Shown here: positions 25,230 through 34,085 of the stretch, piece after piece
How positions within the stretch are numbered: position 1 is the first letter of the stretch
How the letters are laid out: each line of letters starts with the position of its first letter
From: Moraxella sp.
Lineage (GTDB): Bacteria; Pseudomonadota; Gammaproteobacteria; Pseudomonadales; Moraxellaceae
Assembly: GCF_030525845.1 (NCBI RefSeq)
Contig: NZ_JAUNDY010000015.1
Location: forward strand, 1-41,484
Length of the DNA stretch: 41,484 bases
Direction: 5' to 3'
Notes under the pieces: model-generated
Database searches by the model: none
What the model saw: the letters and a program-made list of their open reading frames with translations, nothing else
What the model was told of the DNA's origin: nothing
Program-made: the position numbers and the translations under genes

Positions 25230-27065
25230 CTACTGCAACGCCTCATCATCGTCATCAATCTCTAACTTTTTCATGCGATAACGCAATGAACGAAAGGTCA
25301 TGCCCAGAAGTTTGGCGGCTTGGGTTTTGTTGCCACCTGATTGTTGTAATGCAGTATAAATCAGCTGACGCTCTTGTTCTAATAGATAGGCTTCTAGACC
25401 CTCTTTGGGTAACTCCCCCAAAGCCTCATGAGGGATTTTTGAGGGTTTGTCAGGCTCATGCTTGGCAGATGGCGTAGATATAGGCATGCCATAGTTGGCA
25501 GAACCGCTGATGTGCAGACCTTGTGCAGTAGGCTTAATGTCTTTATTGCTGTCTTTATGCTCTGTCTTGATGGCATGAGTGTGATAAGTGGGGCGCTGAT
25601 CCTGATAAGGCGATGTTTTTGTTGGGCTGACATCAATCCGCTTTGATGGTAACACTTCTTCTGTTGTGGTCGCCTCATGAGGCACATCTTCAATATCCTC
25701 CGCCAAGCCATCTAGATGTTCTAGCTCAACGTGTACATCGTCCAGCATAAGATGGTGTGCATCAATCTCATCGCTATCACTTAGTGTAACAGCACGCTCT
25801 AAGATGTTGCGAAGCTCCCTGACATTACCCTTAAAATTATGATAAGTTAATGCGTCAATGGCGTCATCAGTCAAAGTCAGTCCATCAAGCCCCCAATCTT
25901 TGGCAATTAAATCCAAAAAATGGTTGGCAAGCATGGGAATATCATCTCGGCGGTCGTTTAGCGTCGGGAGCTTGACTTCGATAACATTAATACGATAATA
26001 CAAATCTTGGCGAAATGCACCTTGTTGAACCAACGCCGCCAAATCCTTATGTGTGGCACAAACGATACGAATATCCACTGGGATTTCTTTAGTGTCGCCA
26101 ATGGCACGCACGGTTTTTTCTTGGATGGCACGTAACAGCTTAACTTGCATGGCGAGCGGTAAATCCGCCACTTCATCTAAAAATAACGTACCCCCATCTG
26201 CCTGCTGAAACAATCCCATTTTATCGGAGGTCGCCCCTGTAAAACTACCCTTTTTATGTCCAAAAAACTCACTTTCCATCAGCTCTGAGGGTATCGCTCC
26301 ACAGTTTACGGGGACGAAGTTACCATCACGACGACCGCTAAGGTCATGAATCAATCGAGAGACAACTTCTTTACCTGTGCCAGAACCACCCCACAAAAAC
26401 ACAGGGGCTTGCGAGCGAGCGAGTTTTTTGATGGTAGCACGAAGCTGTTTCATGGGTCTAGAATCGCCAATAAGCCTACCATCAAAGATATCTTCGTTAC
26501 CCGCAAAAGTAGGCTGAGGTGCTGTCCGCTTTGGGGCTGATGCAGGCAAACTGGATGTATAAGAATGGGTCGTTTGAGACGACTTAGGTGCCACCTTAGG
26601 CAAAGGAGAAGTGCCAGCAGAAGATGGCGTGCTTATATCTGGTTTTTCTGCGTATTCTTTGGTGTTGTTATCGCCCACCATACTGTCTTTGGATATACTA
26701 TTGACTTTTAGGGCGGACTGAGCCAACTGACGCAAGCGTGGCAAATCAAGCGGTTTGTTAACAAAATCAAACGCCCCTATCTTCATCGCCTCAATGGCGG
26801 TATTGACATCACCATGTGCGGTAATCACCGCCACAGGTGTGGTGGTATTTTTGGCAACCATCTGCACAATATCCATGCCAGAACCATCAGGCAAGGCAAG
26901 GTCAGTTAAGCAAAAATCATAATAATTTTGTGCCAAAAAATCCTTGGCAGTAGCGACATCATAGGCGATGTGCGTATCCACACCCATTTTATTTAAGGTG
27001 ATTTGCATAAGGCGACATAGGTCAGCTTCATCATCAATAATTAGGGCAAGTGGTTTATTTTGCAT
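25230..27065 (-). CDS. pilR: Sigma-54-dependent response regulator PilR
   Basis: 611 residues. A receiver domain (about 1-120) has phosphoacceptor Asp55 in CLTDLALPDG. A low-complexity linker follows. Then comes an AAA+ domain with Walker A GGSGTGKE, the sigma-54-contacting loop GSFTGAT (a variant of GAFTGA) and Walker B GGTLFLDEV. The C-terminal Fis-type helix-turn-helix reads NKTQAAKLLGMTFRSLRYRMKK. It activates sigma-54 promoters, classically pilA. Two low-complexity insertions make it longer than the roughly 445-residue Pseudomonas PilR: one between receiver and AAA+, one before the HTH. Next upstream is pilS. The start at 27065 is preferred; an upstream TTG in frame is unlikely. Confidence 0.93.
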   Translation of the reverse strand: MQNKPLALIIDDEADLCRLMQITLNKMGVDTHIAYDVATAKDFLAQNYYDFCLTDLALPDGSGMDIVQMVAKNTTTPVAVITAHGDVNTAIEAMKIGAFDFVNKPLDLPRLRQLAQSALKVNSISKDSMVGDNNTKEYAEKPDISTPSSAGTSPLPKVAPKSSQTTHSYTSSLPASAPKRTAPQPTFAGNEDIFDGRLIGDSRPMKQLRATIKKLARSQAPVFLWGGSGTGKEVVSRLIHDLSGRRDGNFVPVNCGAIPSELMESEFFGHKKGSFTGATSDKMGLFQQADGGTLFLDEVADLPLAMQVKLLRAIQEKTVRAIGDTKEIPVDIRIVCATHKDLAALVQQGAFRQDLYYRINVIEVKLPTLNDRRDDIPMLANHFLDLIAKDWGLDGLTLTDDAIDALTYHNFKGNVRELRNILERAVTLSDSDEIDAHHLMLDDVHVELEHLDGLAEDIEDVPHEATTTEEVLPSKRIDVSPTKTSPYQDQRPTYHTHAIKTEHKDSNKDIKPTAQGLHISGSANYGMPISTPSAKHEPDKPSKIPHEALGELPKEGLEAYLLEQERQLIYTALQQSGGNKTQAAKLLGMTFRSLRYRMKKLEIDDDDEALQ

Positions 27066-27161
27066 AGTTTTTCCAAATTTTATACACACCAACACGCTTG
27101 CGCGCAACAAATATTACAAATCTAACCTTATTATAAAACATCTGGCAACTTTTTGGCAAAA

Positions 27162-28877
27162 TTAACCGCTAACAGGTGCACCAGAGACGATTAAACGAAA
27201 ACAGCTCATGTTATTTTCACGAAAATAGCGGATTTTTGCTTGATTAGCTTCACTAAATGACTGCGACAAATAAAGCCCAAGTCCCGTGCCTTTTCGGCTG
27301 GTGGTAAAAAATGGATTAAATAAATTAGGTAAATCCTGTTCACTAACCCCATCGCCATAATCTAGCACATCAATAAACGCCCCTGAGACTGTCTTAGTGA
27401 GGCGAATCTTGACATCGCTATCATCAAACTGATGAATGGTGTGACGCAAGGCGTTATTTATCAAATTAGTCATGACCTGCTCTAAATGCCCCACATCAAA
27501 ATAAAACGGCATGGGTACGTCCTCGCCCACCACCATGACTGATTCACGAGGATAATGTTCGTCCACAAACTGTTTAGCCCAAACACATGCATCTAATAAC
27601 GATTGAACAGGCATTGCTTGGCGGGACAAGCTCAGCACATCAGAGATGATGGTATTGACACGCTTGGTCTGCTGATAAATCATCTGATAATACTCAGCAT
27701 TGACATCATTGTCATCCGCATCTTCAATAAGCAGTTCACTTGCGGTACTGATGGCCGCCAAAGGATTGCGAATTTCATGAGCGATACTGGCAGAGAGCTG
27801 ACCTAGACTGGCAAGTTTTAGCTGTTGAGCTTGGCTTTGTTCTCGTCTTAAATCCTCAATCACCAAAATCTGCCCTTGATCAAGCAAAGGCTTTGAACTC
27901 ACACGCAGTTTATCCACCGCATGCACAAGGTCATTATCTGTATCAGACATCATTTGTGGGGTAGCATCATAGATGAATTCAGCAGGATGTTTGGCACTAA
28001 CGCTACGATACCAACCGATGAGACTTGGGTGATTTTTAATGAGTGTGCGAGACAGCTCTAAGGCCTGTGCCTGACTGCCATACTCTTCATTGACAGACAA
28101 ACCAAGCATTTGCTGGGCGGTGTCATTTATCATGACGATGTTTTTGTCGTGGTCTAGCACGATGATGCCATTTACCATGTTTTTGACAACCGCTTGATTG
28201 ATGGCGTGCAATTTTTCAACTTCTTCGGCATGCAATAAAAGTGATTGCTCAGTTTTTGCAAGACGCTGGGAAATTGACCAACTTAAAAACCCCACTGCCA
28301 CCAAACTAACCGACAGCAACAAACTGTCATTAATACTCAACAAATCTTTATCGGCAGGACCATCAAAAATCAGATGAAAAAACTGGTGGTGCAATATTGA
28401 TAACACCACAAGCACCGTGATGATGTTCGACTTGTTAAGTGGCAACAGCATATAGCTTGTGGCAATAACCACCATGTAGAGCAAAATAATCTGAAAATCG
28501 CTAATTTGGCTGTATATAATGCCAAGCATTAAAAAAACTACATCTACCACAAAACCCACAAATAACTGTGTTCGTACCTTTTTTCGAAACAAAAAAAAGA
28601 CAATCAACAAAAACAGCGAAACCGCCACATACAGCCCTAGACTAAGCTGTTCGATGACGCTTGGGGTAGTTACTACGCCCGCCTTATGGCTATTTAGCAC
28701 AAGATTGGTCATTACCAAAAAGGAGGCAATGACAAAACGATACACGCCATAAATAAGCCCAAGCTGACGCAGTCTGGCACTAGATATGAGTGCCTCGTCT
28801 CGGATATTAAAACGCCACAGTCTTCGTATCCATGTCGCTTGGCGTTTTAGGGGCAAAACTCGTGATGAAGTACTCAT
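27162..28877 (-). CDS. pilS: Sensor histidine kinase PilS
   Basis: 571 residues. Six membrane helices lie in the first 210 residues, then a PAS domain (MVNGIIVLDHDKNIVMIND), the H-box SIAHEIRNPLAA with His367, and an ATPase domain with LINNALRH (N-box), DYGDGV and GTGLGLYLS. This matches PilS, which senses pilin in the inner membrane and controls PilR. The start codon overlaps the stop of the upstream GacA-type gene (ATGA), so translation is coupled. pilR follows after 96 bases. Confidence 0.93.
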   Translation of the reverse strand: MSTSSRVLPLKRQATWIRRLWRFNIRDEALISSARLRQLGLIYGVYRFVIASFLVMTNLVLNSHKAGVVTTPSVIEQLSLGLYVAVSLFLLIVFFLFRKKVRTQLFVGFVVDVVFLMLGIIYSQISDFQIILLYMVVIATSYMLLPLNKSNIITVLVVLSILHHQFFHLIFDGPADKDLLSINDSLLLSVSLVAVGFLSWSISQRLAKTEQSLLLHAEEVEKLHAINQAVVKNMVNGIIVLDHDKNIVMINDTAQQMLGLSVNEEYGSQAQALELSRTLIKNHPSLIGWYRSVSAKHPAEFIYDATPQMMSDTDNDLVHAVDKLRVSSKPLLDQGQILVIEDLRREQSQAQQLKLASLGQLSASIAHEIRNPLAAISTASELLIEDADDNDVNAEYYQMIYQQTKRVNTIISDVLSLSRQAMPVQSLLDACVWAKQFVDEHYPRESVMVVGEDVPMPFYFDVGHLEQVMTNLINNALRHTIHQFDDSDVKIRLTKTVSGAFIDVLDYGDGVSEQDLPNLFNPFFTTSRKGTGLGLYLSQSFSEANQAKIRYFRENNMSCFRLIVSGAPVSG

Positions 28878-29509
28878 GCACTAACCAACCCATAACGCAT
28901 GGCAAGATGGGTCAGCTTCACATCTGAATCCACACCCAGCTTCTCAAAGATGCGATAACGATAAGTATTGACTGTCTTGACACTCACAAATAAACTCTGA
29001 GCAATCTCGCTGGCACTTTGGCAGTTTGCCACCATCAAAGCCACCTGCTTTTCACGCTCAGATAAGGCATCAAAAGGGTTTTGCTTTTTATCTAGCACGC
29101 TTTGGGCAAGCGCATCAGCGATCTCATGACTAAAATACTTCCCTCCCAACGCCACTTTTTTGATGGCGACTATCATCTCATTAATAGGTGTACCTTTTGT
29201 GATGTAGCCATTTACCCCCGCCTTAATGAGCATCGAAGGATAAGGTTCTGCCACCATGCTAGACACCGCAAGTACCTTGATGTTGTCGTCATGTTGTTTA
29301 ATGCGTCTGGTCGCCTCCACACCGCCGATGTTTGGCATATTGACATCAAGTAGCACCACATCAGGACATAGCTTTCGTGCCAACGCCACCGCACTCTCGC
29401 CACAATCCGCCTCGCCAACCACCTCAATTTGCACATCATCACAAAGCATACGACTGATACCCATGCGAACAAGCTCATGGTCATCAACGATAAGCACTTT
29501 TATCGTCAT
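28874..29509 (-). CDS. gacA: NarL/LuxR-type response regulator, GacA/UvrY-like
   Basis: 211 residues. The receiver domain has acidic pocket VDDHELVR and Asp55 in LLDVNMP. The C-terminal LuxR helix-turn-helix contains LSEREKQVALMVANCQSASEIA and SVKTVNTYRYRIFEKL, a pattern very close to GacA. In relatives GacA is phosphorylated by GacS and drives small RNAs that sequester CsrA/RsmA. It is first in a minus-strand run with pilS and pilR and overlaps pilS by four bases. AAGGTGGG lies six bases before the ATG. No gacS is present in the window. Confidence 0.85.
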   Translation of the reverse strand: MTIKVLIVDDHELVRMGISRMLCDDVQIEVVGEADCGESAVALARKLCPDVVLLDVNMPNIGGVEATRRIKQHDDNIKVLAVSSMVAEPYPSMLIKAGVNGYITKGTPINEMIVAIKKVALGGKYFSHEIADALAQSVLDKKQNPFDALSEREKQVALMVANCQSASEIAQSLFVSVKTVNTYRYRIFEKLGVDSDVKLTHLAMRYGLVSA

Positions 29510-29928
29510 TTTTGCCCACCTTATCTAAAATTACCGCAATCATGCACAATCAAACACCCAAAACACACCATTTGGTGTAAAAATTGCAACAATAAACTCG
29601 GCACATTGTTTAAGCTGACAATTGTAACAACTAAACACCGAAGTCGCAATTCTTTTGCCAAGATTTTTCATCACCGTCATGGCATTAAAGCCAAACCAAT
29701 GGCTTATTTGTGAAGTTTTTGATAGATTTATTTACAAATTTACTCCAAAAACGACAGGTATTAGCATAACAAGCACATTTTATTGTGCTAGAATATAGCT
29801 TTTAGGCATTTTCGCCACCAACGAACGAGCATACTCACTGCCCTTGACGGATAATGCGGAGTATGGGACTTTTTGAGGACGATACCACATCACCTCAGGG
29901 TACAAACAAACAAATGGGAGTGCAATCC
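29510..29928. promoter_or_regulatory. Divergent intergenic region gacA / pbpG
   Basis: About 420 bases without a gene. It holds a perfect ACACCA-TT-TGGTGT inverted repeat (29565-29578) on the gacA side and an AGCACA/TGTGCT inverted repeat (29772-29789). The latter overlaps an extended -10 (TGC-TAGAAT, 29786-29794) reading toward pbpG. A leader of roughly 130 bases follows, in which CATACTC (29830-29836) can pair with GAGTATG (29859-29865). The remainder is AT-rich with nothing I recognise. Confidence 0.5.
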
Positions 29929-31041
29929 ATGAAAAACATCTTAAAGAACAATCACACAAGACAACTTGGTTTACTTTCTCTTTGCATGTTATCTACGGTA
30001 GCAGTCCCTGCCCATGCGTTTTTGGTAGACAAAAGCCAACAAAAAACCATCTACATCGGTAAAGGCGACGCTCAAAGCATGCAGGCGGTGCAAGTACAAG
30101 AAATCCCAAACGCCCAGCCAAGTCGCAGTTACGTTAACACCACCCCAACCAATCAAAGCTACACCACCACCCAAATTACCCAAAAACCACTGCCAGCAGG
30201 TAGTAGTTCTCAGCCCTTCCCTATCCAACCCATCTACGGTAGCACTGCCTCCTCAGCCTACCAGTATGGCGAACAGCTTGCTATCAGCACTCGCTCTGCT
30301 GCCGCTGTGGTGTTTGACCTACAAACAGGACAGCCCATTTACCAAAAAAACGCTGATGCGGTTCGCTCCATTGCCTCCATCAGTAAAGTCATGACAGCGA
30401 TGGTATTGCTGGATGCTGGGCTGGACATGCGTGAGGAGATTGTGCTGGTAGCTTCTGACTTTAACGGTGCCAAAAAAGCCAGCTCTAATTTACGTGTTGG
30501 CGACCGCATGAGTCGTAGCGAGTTCATGCTACTTATGCTTATGAAATCCGAAAACCCTGCCGCCAAAGCCCTAGCACGTACCTATCCAGGCGGCTATGAT
30601 AACTTCATCTGGCAAATGAACCAAAAAGCCCAAAGTCTAGGCATGTACCAAACCAACTACGCCGATGCCTCAGGGCTTGACCCACGCAACCGCTCATCTG
30701 CCAACGACCTTGTCAAGATGATGCGTGCCGTGAACTCCGACCCACGTTATCATACCGTGCGTAACTTCTCCACCGCACCAAGTTATGATTTTTACATCAA
30801 TAACTACAACTCAGGTTCACGCACCTATAAGGCCAATAACACCAGTCGTCTGGTACGTGCAGGAGGACACCCCATTGGCGTTTCTAAAACAGGCTTTATC
30901 CGTGAAGCAGGCTACTGCTATGTGATGGAAACTCACGTCAATAATCGCCCTGCGGTGGTGGTGTTACTCGGTGCCAGTGCCAATGATGCTCGCTGGGACG
31001 ATGCCAACAATATCTTGACACAGTTGGCTTATCGTTACTAA
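29929..31041 (+). CDS. pbpG: D-alanyl-D-alanine endopeptidase (PBP7-type, S11)
   Basis: 370 residues with a cleavable signal peptide (VAVPAHA). The penicillin-binding motifs are Ser150-x-x-Lys153 (SISK), SEN at about 207-209 and KTG at about 320. The KSENPAAKALARTYPGG segment matches PBP7/PbpG endopeptidases more than DacA or DacC, and there is no C-terminal amphipathic anchor. These periplasmic enzymes cut peptide cross-links in murein. About 100 residues between the signal peptide and catalytic domain are low-complexity (Gln, Thr, Ser, Pro). The ATG at 29929 has GGGAG eight bases upstream; the frame is open 75 bases further without support. Confidence 0.87.
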   Translation: MKNILKNNHTRQLGLLSLCMLSTVAVPAHAFLVDKSQQKTIYIGKGDAQSMQAVQVQEIPNAQPSRSYVNTTPTNQSYTTTQITQKPLPAGSSSQPFPIQPIYGSTASSAYQYGEQLAISTRSAAAVVFDLQTGQPIYQKNADAVRSIASISKVMTAMVLLDAGLDMREEIVLVASDFNGAKKASSNLRVGDRMSRSEFMLLMLMKSENPAAKALARTYPGGYDNFIWQMNQKAQSLGMYQTNYADASGLDPRNRSSANDLVKMMRAVNSDPRYHTVRNFSTAPSYDFYINNYNSGSRTYKANNTSRLVRAGGHPIGVSKTGFIREAGYCYVMETHVNNRPAVVVLLGASANDARWDDANNILTQLAYRY

Positions 31042-31061
31042 ATACGACGCTAAGATACACT

Positions 31062-31088
31062 AAGACCCAAATTTTTGGGTCTTTTTTT
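31062..31088 (+). terminator. Terminator of pbpG
   Basis: AAGACCCAAA and TTTGGGTCTT arms followed by T5. Confidence 0.88.
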
Positions 31089-31135
31089 ATGGTAAATCTT
31101 GTATAATAATCACAACCAATGACAGCAAACATACC

Positions 31136-31777
31136 ATGTCCGCCCCAAAACTCTACCTACTAACCAGTGATGACGACATCACTACCCTATGCGATAAGCT
31201 AACACGCGTCTTTGATACAGGTATTGTCTCCTTGTTGCAGATTCGCCGTCAGCATACCGTTCATGCCTACGACCTCATCACACTCTACCAAGAAACCGAA
31301 ATCCTCATCAGCCTTGCCGACAAATACAACATTCCCACCGTCATCAACGAAAACCTAGAACTCGCCTGCCACTTTAATACAGGACTGCACCTTGCCAGCA
31401 CAGGTAGTGTCAGTCTTGCTCGTGAACTGCTCGGCAATGATGTGTTTATTGGGCGTAGCTGTTATGATGATGTGGCAGTCTTTAAAGAAGCCAAAAAAGA
31501 AGGGGCAAGCTATGGCACGATGGGGGCGATGTTTGGCACTATCTCAAAACCCCTGACCAAACTCGTCAGCCCCAAAGCCCTACTACGTGCCTCCCAAGTT
31601 GATTTACCATTATGTCTTGTCGGCGGCATTTCACTAAGCAATCTTAACACATTGCGTCAAAACACAGGTGATATTCCCATTGAATATCTCGCCATTACCA
31701 CAGATATTTTACAGCACAGCACAGATACCATCGGCGAAAAATGCCGAGCATGGCGTGATTATCTGGAATACTGGTAG
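31136..31777 (+). CDS. ThiE/TenI-superfamily protein
   Basis: 213 residues of the thiamine-phosphate-synthase TIM-barrel fold: LQIRRQ near residue 36, VINENLELA, GLHLAST, IGRSCYDD, YGTMGAMFGTISKP and LVGGISLSNL. These line up with ThiE motifs, but important ones are altered. The GQxD after GLHL is missing and the GxSxH site reads GRSC. It may therefore be a TenI-like or Nudix-associated branch rather than a working thiamine phosphate synthase. No other thiamine genes are nearby. It lies alone between pbpG and pgk. Confidence 0.7.
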   Translation: MSAPKLYLLTSDDDITTLCDKLTRVFDTGIVSLLQIRRQHTVHAYDLITLYQETEILISLADKYNIPTVINENLELACHFNTGLHLASTGSVSLARELLGNDVFIGRSCYDDVAVFKEAKKEGASYGTMGAMFGTISKPLTKLVSPKALLRASQVDLPLCLVGGISLSNLNTLRQNTGDIPIEYLAITTDILQHSTDTIGEKCRAWRDYLEYW

Positions 31778-31819
31778 TATTCAAATATAAAATACCACCA
31801 TTTTTAAAATCTATAAAGT

Positions 31820-31848
31820 TTGGGAAATGCCAAAAATTATGCTAAAAT
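31820..31848 (+). promoter_or_regulatory. Promoter of pgk
   Basis: TTGGGA (31820-31825), 17-base spacer, TAAAAT (31843-31848) preceded by TGC (extended -10). The leader of about 75 bases has two small inverted repeats (CCATA/TATGG and TGGCA/TGCCA). Confidence 0.65.
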
Positions 31849-31926
31849 GACCGCCATACTGTTCTATGGCAATGAAATAGCATGCCAATTTGGTTTGACA
31901 GCTACCACACCAAAAAGGAAATTTTT

Positions 31927-33126
31927 ATGAGCATTACCTATTTATCTGACCTTGACATCACAGGTAAAACCGTACTGATTCGTGAGGATTTGAACGTACC
32001 CATCAAAGACGGTGTCATCACAAGCGATGTACGTCTACAAGCATCATTACCCACCATTCAAGCCTGTTTGGATAAGGGAGCAGGCGTGATTGTCTGTTCG
32101 CATTTGGGCAGACCCACCGAAGGCGAGAGCGAGGCGAAGTATTCGCTTGCTCCGATTGCCACGTATTTGGCGGATAAATTAGGCGTGAATGTGGCGTTTA
32201 GCACCGATTATTTGGATAATGGCGTGTCAGTCAAGGCAGGCGAAGTGGTACTGCTTGAAAATGTCCGTTTCAATATCGGCGAAAAGAAAAATGCTGCCGA
32301 ACTTGCCAAAAAATACGCCGATTTGTGCGACATTTTTGTCATGGACGCTTTTGGTACAGCTCATAGGGCCCAAGCCTCAACCGAAGGGGTGATTCGTGCG
32401 TGCGTGGCAGACGGTAAGATAGTTTGTGCAGGCAACTTATTATCTGCTGAGCTTGATGCGTTGTCCAAAGCTCTTGATAACCCTGCCAAGCCCGTACTAT
32501 CTATCGTGGGTGGCTCAAAAGTCTCCACCAAACTTGATGTACTAAACAGCCTTGCGACCATTTGCGACAGCATTTTGGTGGGTGGGGGCATTGCCAATAC
32601 CTTTTTGGTGGCGAGTGGTAAAAATGTCGGTGCGTCCCTGTACGAGCCTGATTTGGTGGAAACCGCCAAAGACATCATGACCAAAACCGAGATTTTGCTC
32701 CCCACACACGTGGTGGTGGCAGATAAAGGACAAATTGATTTTGAGGACTTTTTGGGGTCGCTTGCTAATGCTACCGCTACCGTCAAATCCGTTGATGAGA
32801 TTGGCGATAATGACATGATTTTAGACATTGCCCCAGAGTCCGCCCAAGTGCTGGGCGAGGCAATTAAGTCTGCCAAAACCATTTTGTTTAATGGTCCTGT
32901 GGGTGTGTTTGAAGTGGATAAATTCGGTCAAGGCACACAAATCATCGCTCAGGCGGTGGCGGATAGCGAAGGATTTAGCATTGCAGGTGGTGGCGATACA
33001 CTTTCTGCGATTGACAAATATGGCGTGGCTGACCGCATTGACTATCTGTCCACAGGAGGTGGGGCGTTCTTGGAGTTTGTGGAAGGCAAACCACTACCTG
33101 CCATTGTCGCCCTAGACATCGCTTGA
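31927..33126 (+). CDS. pgk: Phosphoglycerate kinase
   Basis: 399 residues. The N-terminal signature [10 protein letters not shown] is followed by SHLGRPTEG and the helix [15 protein letters not shown]-terminal nucleotide-binding motifs include [28 protein letters not shown] and [10 protein letters not shown]. The enzyme transfers the high-energy phosphate of 1,3-bisphosphoglycerate to ADP in glycolysis, or the reverse. AAGGAAA precedes the ATG; 15 upstream in-frame codons have no support. Its own promoter and terminator make it a single transcription unit. Confidence 0.97.
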   Translation: MSITYLSDLDITGKTVLIREDLNVPIKDGVITSDVRLQASLPTIQACLDKGAGVIVCSHLGRPTEGESEAKYSLAPIATYLADKLGVNVAFSTDYLDNGVSVKAGEVVLLENVRFNIGEKKNAAELAKKYADLCDIFVMDAFGTAHRAQASTEGVIRACVADGKIVCAGNLLSAELDALSKALDNPAKPVLSIVGGSKVSTKLDVLNSLATICDSILVGGGIANTFLVASGKNVGASLYEPDLVETAKDIMTKTEILLPTHVVVADKGQIDFEDFLGSLANATATVKSVDEIGDNDMILDIAPESAQVLGEAIKSAKTILFNGPVGVFEVDKFGQGTQIIAQAVADSEGFSIAGGGDTLSAIDKYGVADRIDYLSTGGGAFLEFVEGKPLPAIVALDIA

Positions 33127-33142
33127 TAATACAGCCCTCTTT

Positions 33143-33180
33143 ACGCAACAAAACGTTTGTTATTTTTTGTTGCGTTTTTT
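33143..33180 (+). terminator. Terminator of pgk
   Basis: ACGCAACAAAA and TTTTGTTGCGT arms with an 11-base loop, followed by a T run. Confidence 0.85.
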
Positions 33181-33268
33181 ATTTTACACTTGCCAAATAC
33201 CGTCATTCTGCTACAATTAGCCATCATACACCATTAGAGCCTCTAAGCTCTTATATTTGGAGATAGAC

Positions 33269-33550
33269 ATGCAAAAATCCCTCATCATCGCCCTGCTTGC
33301 CACTTTTGCACTAAGTGCCTGTACAGACAAGCCAGCCCCAGAGAGTGCCGAGCCAAAGACACCGACCGAAGTTGTCGCTACCGAAGCCGAAGCCGCCGCT
33401 AACGACACCGCTCCTAGCGACACCACCGAGCCGACACTTGATGAAGCTCAGACCAATGAGACTACCACAGACCAGCCAAGTGCAGACAGCGAGCCAGCCA
33501 ACACAGAACAAACCGCCGAGCAAAAAGCCCCAGAAGACCAAAAATACTAA
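33269..33550 (+). CDS. Small acidic lipoprotein of unknown function
   Basis: 93 residues. The signal peptide KSLIIALLATFALSAC ends in a perfect lipobox (LSAC, Cys at about 17). The rest is low-complexity, rich in Ala, Glu, Thr, Pro, Asp and Gln, with no Cys and no recognisable domain, so it is probably disordered. GGAG lies six bases before the ATG. A strong terminator follows at once. I do not recognise the family; a membrane-tethered disordered linker protein is the most that can be said. Confidence 0.75.
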   Translation: MQKSLIIALLATFALSACTDKPAPESAEPKTPTEVVATEAEAAANDTAPSDTTEPTLDEAQTNETTTDQPSADSEPANTEQTAEQKAPEDQKY

Positions 33551-33566
33551 TCCTCTTATCTCATCT

Positions 33567-33607
33567 ACCCCCGAATCCACCCAGCGGATTTGGGGGTTTT
33601 GTTTTTT
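33567..33607 (+). terminator. Terminator of the small lipoprotein gene
   Basis: ACCCCCGAATCC and GGATTTGGGGGT arms (one G.U pair) with a T-rich tail. Confidence 0.88.
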
Positions 33608-33640
33608 TGACGCACTAAACTACCATTATTAGTACCCAAC

Positions 33641-33791
33641 TGACAAATTTTGCCTTGTCTGACATAAAATTTTAGCAACTTAAAAAATTTGTCAGTGTCA
33701 AAAATTGACGTCATGCCCAAAATTATCCCAAAATCCCCCCAAAATATTCACATGACAAAAATTGTCAGCCAAAAATCGCCCAGAAATGACA
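33641..33791. promoter_or_regulatory. Cluster of TGACA/TGTCA half-sites upstream of pilA (candidate PilR sites)
   Basis: Seven TGACA or TGTCA words occur within about 150 bases (33641, 33660, 33690, 33696, 33753, 33763, 33787). They include the palindromes TGTC-T-GACA (33656-33664), TGACGTCA (33706-33713) and TGACAA-AAA-TTGTCA (33753-33767). They lie about 185-350 bases upstream of the sigma-54 promoter of pilA, a usual distance for an upstream activator such as PilR. The rest of 33608-34085 is AT-rich, non-coding and contains four copies of TCGCCCA. Confidence 0.55.
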
Positions 33792-33973
33792 AAAATGAGT
33801 ACATGTGTAGATTTTTTAATTCGCCCAAGACGACAAAAAATCCAAATATATGGATATTTTTTAGTCAATCTTAAAAATAACACTCAAAAATATAAAAATT
33901 TTGGCGAAAATTCATACAATTTTCCCATTTCTTGCCAAAAGTCGCCCAAAACTGCCATCATCGCCCAAAAAGT

Positions 33974-33989
33974 TGGCATGGCACATGCA
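33974..33989 (+). promoter_or_regulatory. Sigma-54 promoter of pilA
   Basis: TGGCATG-GCAC-ATGCA fits TGGCACG-N4-TTGCW with two differences, keeping the invariant GG (-24) and GC (-12). Transcription would begin near 34000. AAGGAG is placed before the pilA ATG at 34086. Confidence 0.78.
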
Positions 33990-34085
33990 ACATTATAAGC
34001 GTCAGGTTAGCAAATATACTTCATCAACTTGCTAATCGCTTAATCTAAACTTGGGCAATACCGCCCCACTACTAAGGAGTTCACT

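Noticed and set aside
33689-33998. Short open frames of 60-80 codons in the region upstream of pilA
   Set aside because: No ribosome binding sites, low-complexity AT-rich translation, and they overlap the sigma-54 promoter region and half-site array.
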